From: Muntiacus reevesi
Taxonomy: Eukaryota; Chordata; Mammalia; Artiodactyla; Cervidae
Direction: 5' to 3'
Length of the DNA stretch: 64,000 nucleotides
Assembly: GCF_963930625.1 (NCBI RefSeq)
Contig: NC_089249.1
Location: 21,401,155-21,465,154 of the forward strand
Shown: positions 58,601 to 64,000 of the stretch, in pieces
How the letters are laid out: the number at the start of each line of letters is the position of its first letter
How positions within the stretch are numbered: position 1 is the first letter of the stretch
Translations under genes and position numbers: made by a program
Notes under the pieces: model-generated
Told to the model about the DNA's origin: nothing
What the model saw: the letters and a program-made list of their open reading frames with translations, nothing else
Databases searched by the model: none

Positions 58601-58960
58601 GAATTAACTTCCTACGAGGTCCTGTCTGACACAGTTTCTGTCCCTGAACTGGGCCTTTCTCTCTTGCGTTCACTGCCTTTCTCCAACCCCAGGGCCTTAG
58701 CACATACTGTCCCTCTGCCAGACACACTCAGGCTCACCGTCTGCTCTCAGTGCACCCCCAACACAGACCTCTCCCCCCACTTGTGTTCCTCCAGAGAACA
58801 CTGCACTAGCATTCCCACTGGATAATGGTCCATTCACCTGTGTGGCTGCCTGTGGGTGTCAAAAGCATGGGAACCATGTCTATTTCCCTCCGCTGTACTC
58901 CTGGTCCAGTGTCAGGGCCTTGCACACAGGAAAACCTTTGTCAACTTAAGGAACTTTGCC
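58601..58960 (+). repeat. L2 LINE 3' fragment
   Basis: L2-type composition ending cagggccttgcacacaggaa. Directly follows the MLT1 LTR. Confidence 0.55.
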
Positions 58961-59678
58961 CAAAGAGGTCAAGTGAATGGCCAAGGCCACGTGGTAGGTT
59001 CGTGGCAGAGTGGGCCTATGTTCTGGGTCTCCTGACTTTGGGTCTCATGACGTTTAAGGGATGTGTTTGCCTCTGGTCTTCCCGTAGACTCACCAAGTCT
59101 CACCAGGGCCTGCCGGCCACAGAGGAGCACCCTGATGTTTTGACGGGACTGTGGCCTTGTACAACTCCCCTCACCTTATGCCTGGAGTTCTTGCTGTCTT
59201 TAGAGTGCTTTCTTCTGTGTCTGGAGTCCTTTGGAACCCAGGCTATCACTTCCCTATGGGACAGTGACCTCTGCCTCCCCCACTCCTTGGAGGTGAAAAG
59301 GGCTGTAGCCCTGGGCCCTTGGCTTCCCTGTCCCAGGCCCTGCAGACTCCTTTCTGCCGGTGCTGAGGCTGATGTAAGAAGTCCTAGTCCAGAGCCTGGT
59401 AGCCATGGGCTGTTGCCTGGCAACTGTCTCTGAGAGACAAGTTTAAGGTAAGGTCTTGGGTCTTGGACGTCTTGAGCAACTTGGACATCTGGAGAGAAGG
59501 AATCAGGCAGGGAGGGCCATCACTACCCCTTCCTGCCTGCCTGGGCTCACAGCTCCAGAGCCTCCCCTGAACCCATAGCCCCTGTGGTTCCCATAAGCCA
59601 CAGATTCTCTCCCCAACCCCCCACATGACTCTTTCCACCCCCTCGATTCTCCCCACATTTATTCAGAGTCACCACAGT
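58961..59678. other. No gene recognised
   Basis: Unique sequence. A 202-codon plus-strand frame that starts in the L2 and a 107-codon minus-strand frame overlap each other and have no recognisable content. Confidence 0.45.
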
Positions 59679-60060
59679 GCACCAAAGAATTGATGCTTTT
59701 GTACTGTGATGCTGGAGAAGACTCTTGAGAGTCCCTTGGACTGCAAGATCAAACCAGTCAATCCTAAAGGAAATCAACCCTGAATATTCATTGGAAGGAC
59801 TGTTGCTGAAGCTGAAGCTCCAATACTTTGGCCACCTGATGCCAAGAGCTGACTCATTGGAAAAGACCCTGATACTAGGAAAGATAGAAGGCAGGAGGAG
59901 AAGGGGATGACAGAGGATAAGACAGTTAGATGGCATCACTGACTCAAAGGACATGAGTTTGAGCAATTCCAGGAGTTGGTGATGGACAGGGAAGCCTGGC
60001 GTGCTGCAGCCCATGCAGTCACAAAGAGTCGGACACGACTGAGTGACTGAACAACAACAG
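59679..60060 (+). repeat. BovB LINE 3' end
   Basis: Has ggagaagactcttgagagtc, caatactttggccacctgat and gagtgactgaacaacaacag. Confidence 0.95.
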
Positions 60061-61033
60061 CAACCACACTGTACCAACCAAAGGAAGTAGAATAACGGTG
60101 TGAAAACTTCCCCCTGGAGCTGTGAAATGGAATTTCTCCCATTCACTCATTTATCCCAGATCATCTTATGAAGGGCCCACAGCATTGCCAGGCCCTGGAA
60201 AGACAGATGCATCAGGCTTGAACCCTGCCTGGAAGCACAAGGCTAGTAGGACACTCCCCCTCCCACACGCACATGTGTGTGCACAGGTAGTGAGTGACAC
60301 ATGGGAAGTCAGGGAAGCTGGAGGGCTGTGGGTTCCAGAGAGGTGACCCTAGCCAAGGCCCCACTCCCCACACAGCCGTGGCTGCCAGCAGTCCCTCTGC
60401 CCCCAGCCCAGGCACACCTGCCACACTCACAGCAGGCCCTGTGTTTCACCCAGTGCACCTTCACTCGTGGATATGGCTAAGATGCCTGAGCACCTACTGT
60501 GTGCCTTGCCACTGTGTTTACACACTCCTCCTCCATCCTGCTATTGTTGCTGCCTGGCTCTTCTCTCCCTGCCTAACTCCTACCCCGTCGGTCAGGCCAA
60601 ACTGTCCACCACAGGGTCCCACCTTTTCTGTAGCTGGAAAGATGGGCTTATGCCTCACATCTGACCAATCATGGCATTCTATCACTTTGTCTTTGGTGAT
60701 CGGTCCATATGGCCATCATGTGACCCAAATAGAACCAATCAGCTCTCTCCCATGAGATCTGAAATTTGGACACAGGAAAAGAGTGCTTTTGGATCAAGCT
60801 TTCTAAGGATGTAGGTTGAGGTTTGTCAGGAGCATCTCCCATGACTCCTGGAGGACCAGGATTCTGGAAGGCAATACACCAGGAGGCCTGGGCATGCAGA
60901 GCTGAGAGACGGGAGAGAAGGGGTATCCTGATAGAAATGCATGCATGGACACACCCCCAGTCAGGCACACCAATCTAAAAACACAGTGCTAGTCAAAGCA
61001 ATTCGCCCAGGTCAGTCATCGTGTATCACCAAC

Positions 61034-61039
61034 TTTATT
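61034..61039 (-). promoter_or_regulatory. Candidate SSTR3 polyadenylation signal (AATAAA on minus)
   Basis: The plus strand reads tttatt within caactttattgac, so the minus strand reads AATAAA followed by a GT-rich stretch. It is the first clear hexamer I noticed downstream of the SSTR3 stop, about 2.4 kb away, and would imply a 3' UTR from 61.0 to 63.47 kb containing one Bov-tA SINE. No transcript evidence is available; the call is inference. Confidence 0.3.
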
Positions 61040-62145
61040 GACAAGAATTCGCTCAGAATTTTCCTAGGGGCCTCCCAGCCACCCTTTAGAAGTGGCTCAC
61101 TTGCCCCAGGAATCAGGAAAGCAAGAAATGCTGGAATGCCAGGGATCTTCATCCCTCAGACCCCCAGACCCTCCTCAGGGGAACCCTAGAATGAGGACTG
61201 GGCCTCCAGCCTCCAACCTCTGTACAAGCTCTAGTTTTGTACACTTCCTTCCCCCTGATGGGGCCTCACTCTCCCCCAAGCCCTGCCCCCCAGTTCTTGG
61301 CCTCTGAACCTCAACTTCCCTTCGTTGTGTCCTGTCATGTCCTTACCCCCAAGGACTGGAAGACAGAGAAGCCACTTCATGAAAGAGAAGGAGGCTGCCT
61401 CCACTCTACAATCTGCTATGCCTCCAACCTCACCCTCTGCAGTGTACATGGCAGTCTACCCCAGATGACTCCTTTTCTTCCCAAATCCCCGGAGGCAGGC
61501 AAACTGGGACAACCACTGCCATTTTATGATGGGGAAACTGAGGCCCAGAGAGGTCAGGCTGGACAGGATCTGGAGGTCTCCCAGGTTGTGATTCCCACAT
61601 TTTCTCTGAGAACCCCCTACCCTCTGAAGGGTGGGGGTTGGGAGATTTAGCAAGAGTTACCACCCTCCTCAGAACCAGTCTCACTGTGGCTCTAAGGGGT
61701 CATCTCGGGGAGGGAGTCCAGGCCAGCCCAGGCCCAGCCTTGGACAGTGGCCTCTCCCTATGGTCTCCCTCCAGCCTCCTCTAGTCTTTTCTTACTTGAG
61801 CCTTCCCGACCTGGATCTGGGGAATGTGAAAGACCGGGAGGCCTGCTCCCCAGCCTGCCAGGGCCATACCACTCCTCCCAACCTCTCTGGGGAGCCAGGC
61901 CCTGCTTCTCAGCTCTGCCCCCAGGCTCCCATCAAGGCCCAACACTTCAGCGCGCTGCAGGCCCTCAGGGGTTGCTGGCCCCACACCTTTCAGGGCATTA
62001 GCTTTTCTGCCCTGACGGCATCCTTTCCTTGAGTTCGATCAGGCCAGGCACAGACTGGCAACTCAGTTTCATTGAGGCTGCCACTGAACTCAGCCCAGAG
62101 GGGCCAACGTTGACCCCAAGGTCATGAGACAGGTCTGACCTCCAC

Positions 62146-62230
62146 TTCTTCTTCCTTCCCCTTCCCCTCCCCCATCTCTTCCTCCTTTTTCTTCCCCTCT
62201 CCCTCCTCCTCTCCTTCCTCTTCCTTTCAC
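62146..62230 (+). repeat. Polypyrimidine (CT-rich) tract
   Basis: About 85 bases almost entirely C and T (ttcttcttccttccccttcc and onward), with few interruptions. Confidence 0.95.
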
Positions 62231-62947
62231 GTCTGTTTAGACGTGCTGCCTTTCCATGCCAGTCTGCCCAGGCCAGGCCCCTGCCCTAGTCAATCAGCAG
62301 GGAGAATTTCTCCTACGAGACGGCTCCTGAGCCCTCGAAGACCCCGAGACCCCCTCCAGCCATAGGACACAAAGCAAGCTGCTTTGAGGGTTGGTCAGCT
62401 GCCTCCAACAGGGACCGAGCTAGCCTTTGGGGAGCCTATGCAACATGGGGTCCTTGTTTAAGAAAAGGAATACAAAATTACATAGACAAAATTTGACTCA
62501 GAGCCTCAGAAGGGCCCAAGCAGTCAGGGACCCTGAAGCTGAAGTTAATTAGCTTCCTGAAAACTCCGCCTCTTCTCCTCTTGTCCAGGAACACAGGAGT
62601 CCCGGCACTGACCATCTGGGCCAAGAAGGCCTGGAGGTTATTGGGTTGTTCAGCAGGTGAGGCCTGAGGTCCAGAGAGGAGAAGGGCTGGCCCTCGGCCT
62701 TGCAGCAAGAGGAGCAGAGCTGACGTGGGGCCTGGGCAGTCACACCCCTTCTCCCTACCAGGGAAGACTTCCTCCTATTTGGGGCTGCAGTAGTGACCCC
62801 TATGAAAACTGGGCCCCACTCCCTCTTTTGTGAACCTGACTGAGCCCAGGAAATCCAAGGCCTTGGTTTATCCCTCTGAGGGCCAAGATTCAGGATGCTC
62901 TGTCTCTGAAGGGGAGAGCCCATCTGTACCTCTCCCCTTGTTTCTGC

Positions 62948-63169
62948 TGTGCGTGCTAAGTCACTTTAGTCGTGTCTGACTCTTTGCGACCGTGTGGAAT
63001 GTAGCCCACCAGGCTTCTCTGTCCATGGGATTCTCCAGGCAAGAATACTGGAGTGGCTAGCCATGCCCTTCTCCAGGGGGACTTCCTGACCCAGGGGTCG
63101 AACCCTCATCTCCTGTGGCTCCTGCATTGCAGGCAGATTCTTTACCCCTGAGCCACCAGGGAAGTCCCA
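62948..63169 (-). repeat. Bov-tA SINE in SSTR3 3' region
   Basis: Has gctaagtcactttagtcgtg, gaatactggagtggctagcc and gagccaccagggaagtccca. It lies about 300 bases past the SSTR3 stop, so it may be transcribed in the 3' UTR. Confidence 0.95.
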
Positions 63170-63279
63170 CTCCTCCCCTTATCCTGACCCTATTCAGGAA
63201 GATCAGCCTAGCAGTGATGCCCCTCCAGACTTTTCATCGGATAGAGCTCATCCAGGCCGCTCTCTCCCATCTCTGAGTC

Positions 63280-63375
63280 ACAGGGGAGAGCACAAGGCCC
63301 AGAGAGGGGGAGCCACCTGTCTGAGGTCACACAATAAGTCAGACGGCAAGGGGATTAGAGCCCAAGCCTCCAAAT
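63280..63375 (-). repeat. MIR fragment in SSTR3 3' UTR
   Basis: Has cccagagagggggagccacc and tgaggtcacacaataagtca, a MIR core in reverse, about 100 bases from the stop codon. Confidence 0.6.
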
Positions 63376-63471
63376 ATTCCATCGTGGGCCCCTGCTACCT
63401 TGGGTGGCACACCCTAGGTGCACCCACAGTCTTTGCCCATTCCTCGGGCTACCCTGGCCCTCCACAGGCCC

Positions 63472-64000
63472 TTAGAGATAGCTGATGTGCAGCGTGTCAG
63501 ATTTCTCCCCAGCCGAGGGTTCTTGGGGTAGGAACTGATGCTCCTTGCTGGTGGTGCTGCTGGGAGGCTGCTCCTGTCCACTGGGACCTGGCTGTATGAT
63601 CTGGTTGACCCGGCCATTCATCTCCCCCTGGCCCCCCTGCTTCCCTGCTCCCTCGTGCCGGTCCTCCCCGTCTCCATCCTCCTCTTCCTCCTCCGTCTTC
63701 TCTGGAGGCCCCACGGGAGGCTCCTGGTTTTGCACACGGCGGGAGGGCCGCAGTAGGACCCTTCGGAAGCCCTGCTTGAAGCGGTAGGAGAGGAAGCCAT
63801 AAAGGATGGGGTTGGCACAGCTGTTGGCGTAGGGCAGGGCCACCACCAGGAAATAGAGGCCGAAGAAGGCAGGCTCCTCGGGCAGCGGGCACACCACGTT
63901 GATGATGTTGAGCACATAGAAGGGCATCCAGCAGAGGACGAAGAGCGCCACCACGGCCACCACCATGCGCGTGACCTTGCGCTCAGAATGCCGCCGCTGC
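63472..64000 (-). CDS. SSTR3: Somatostatin receptor type 3, C-terminal part (5' end off window)
   Basis: C-terminal 175 codons of the single-exon Gi-coupled somatostatin receptor 3, found mainly on neuronal primary cilia. It begins inside intracellular loop 3 (QRRHSERKVTRM) and runs through TM6 (VVAVVALFVLCWMPFYVLNI, with the CWxP motif) and TM7 (FFGLYFLVVALPYANSCANP, then ILY, giving the NPxxY motif as NPILY). Helix 8 follows (YRFKQGFRRVLLRPSRR), then a long tail with an acidic run (TEEEEEDGDGED) ending HISYL, the class of C-terminus known to bind PDZ proteins. The stop is TAA at 63474-63472. The sequence and length match the mammalian SSTR3 tail. The start codon and TM1-TM5 lie beyond 64,000. 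Confidence 0.97.
   Translation of the reverse strand, partial: QRRHSERKVTRMVVAVVALFVLCWMPFYVLNIINVVCPLPEEPAFFGLYFLVVALPYANSCANPILYGFLSYRFKQGFRRVLLRPSRRVQNQEPPVGPPEKTEEEEEDGDGEDRHEGAGKQGGQGEMNGRVNQIIQPGPSGQEQPPSSTTSKEHQFLPQEPSAGEKSDTLHISYL

Larger units (their letters stand above)
60061..62947. other. Probable SSTR3 3' flank and 3' UTR
   Basis: Unique sequence. Includes the candidate polyadenylation signal at 61,034 and a long polypyrimidine tract (62,146-62,230). Frames of 60-150 codons lack family resemblance. Confidence 0.45.

Overview
The window is ruminant (bovid-type) nuclear DNA. It is packed with Bov-tA/Bov-A2 SINEs, BovB (RTE) LINE fragments, cetartiodactyl tRNA-derived CHR SINEs and a bovid-type L1, a mix diagnostic of ruminants. 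The recognisable genes, IL2RB, C1QTNF6 and SSTR3, all on the minus strand, match the conserved order of human chromosome 22q12-q13. I infer cattle chromosome 5 or its equivalent in a close relative; the species cannot be fixed from sequence alone. Gene names rest on my recognition of the translated exons, not on a search.

Layout. 1-13.7 kb: no recognisable gene; scattered MIR, CHR and Bov-tA elements, one L1 3' end, a long AC microsatellite and a CpG-rich patch near 1.7-2.0 kb. 13.7-17.4 kb: copy A of a segmental duplication. 17.67-23.04 kb: six coding exons of IL2RB, from the signal peptide through the WSxWS region, so only the ectodomain. 23.2-24.6 kb: two related LTRs in IL2RB sense just upstream of the signal-peptide exon. 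25.3-33.9 kb: copy B of the duplication, split by a ~5.8 kb L1. 34-45.9 kb: repeat-rich intergenic DNA with BovB, LTRs and SINEs. 45.92-49.07 kb: the two coding exons of C1QTNF6 (266 aa predicted). 49-56 kb: its probable first intron, ending in a CpG island with a degenerate short-period repeat (55.4-56.0 kb) that is the likely promoter region. 56.78-57.13 kb: a truncated RAB6B-like retropseudogene. 58.2-58.6 kb: an MLT1-type LTR. 63.47-64.0 kb: the C-terminal third of SSTR3, running off the right edge.

Biology. IL2RB is the shared IL-2/IL-15 receptor beta chain. C1QTNF6 (CTRP6) is a secreted collagen/C1q-domain protein. SSTR3 is a ciliary somatostatin GPCR. They are neighbours by conserved synteny, not by pathway. 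No new molecular system is evident. The most notable observations concern IL2RB: its transmembrane and cytoplasmic exons are not seen in the 17.6 kb downstream of exon 7, a duplication boundary lies inside that interval, the duplication looks like a gene-conversion mosaic, and sense LTRs sit next to the first coding exon.
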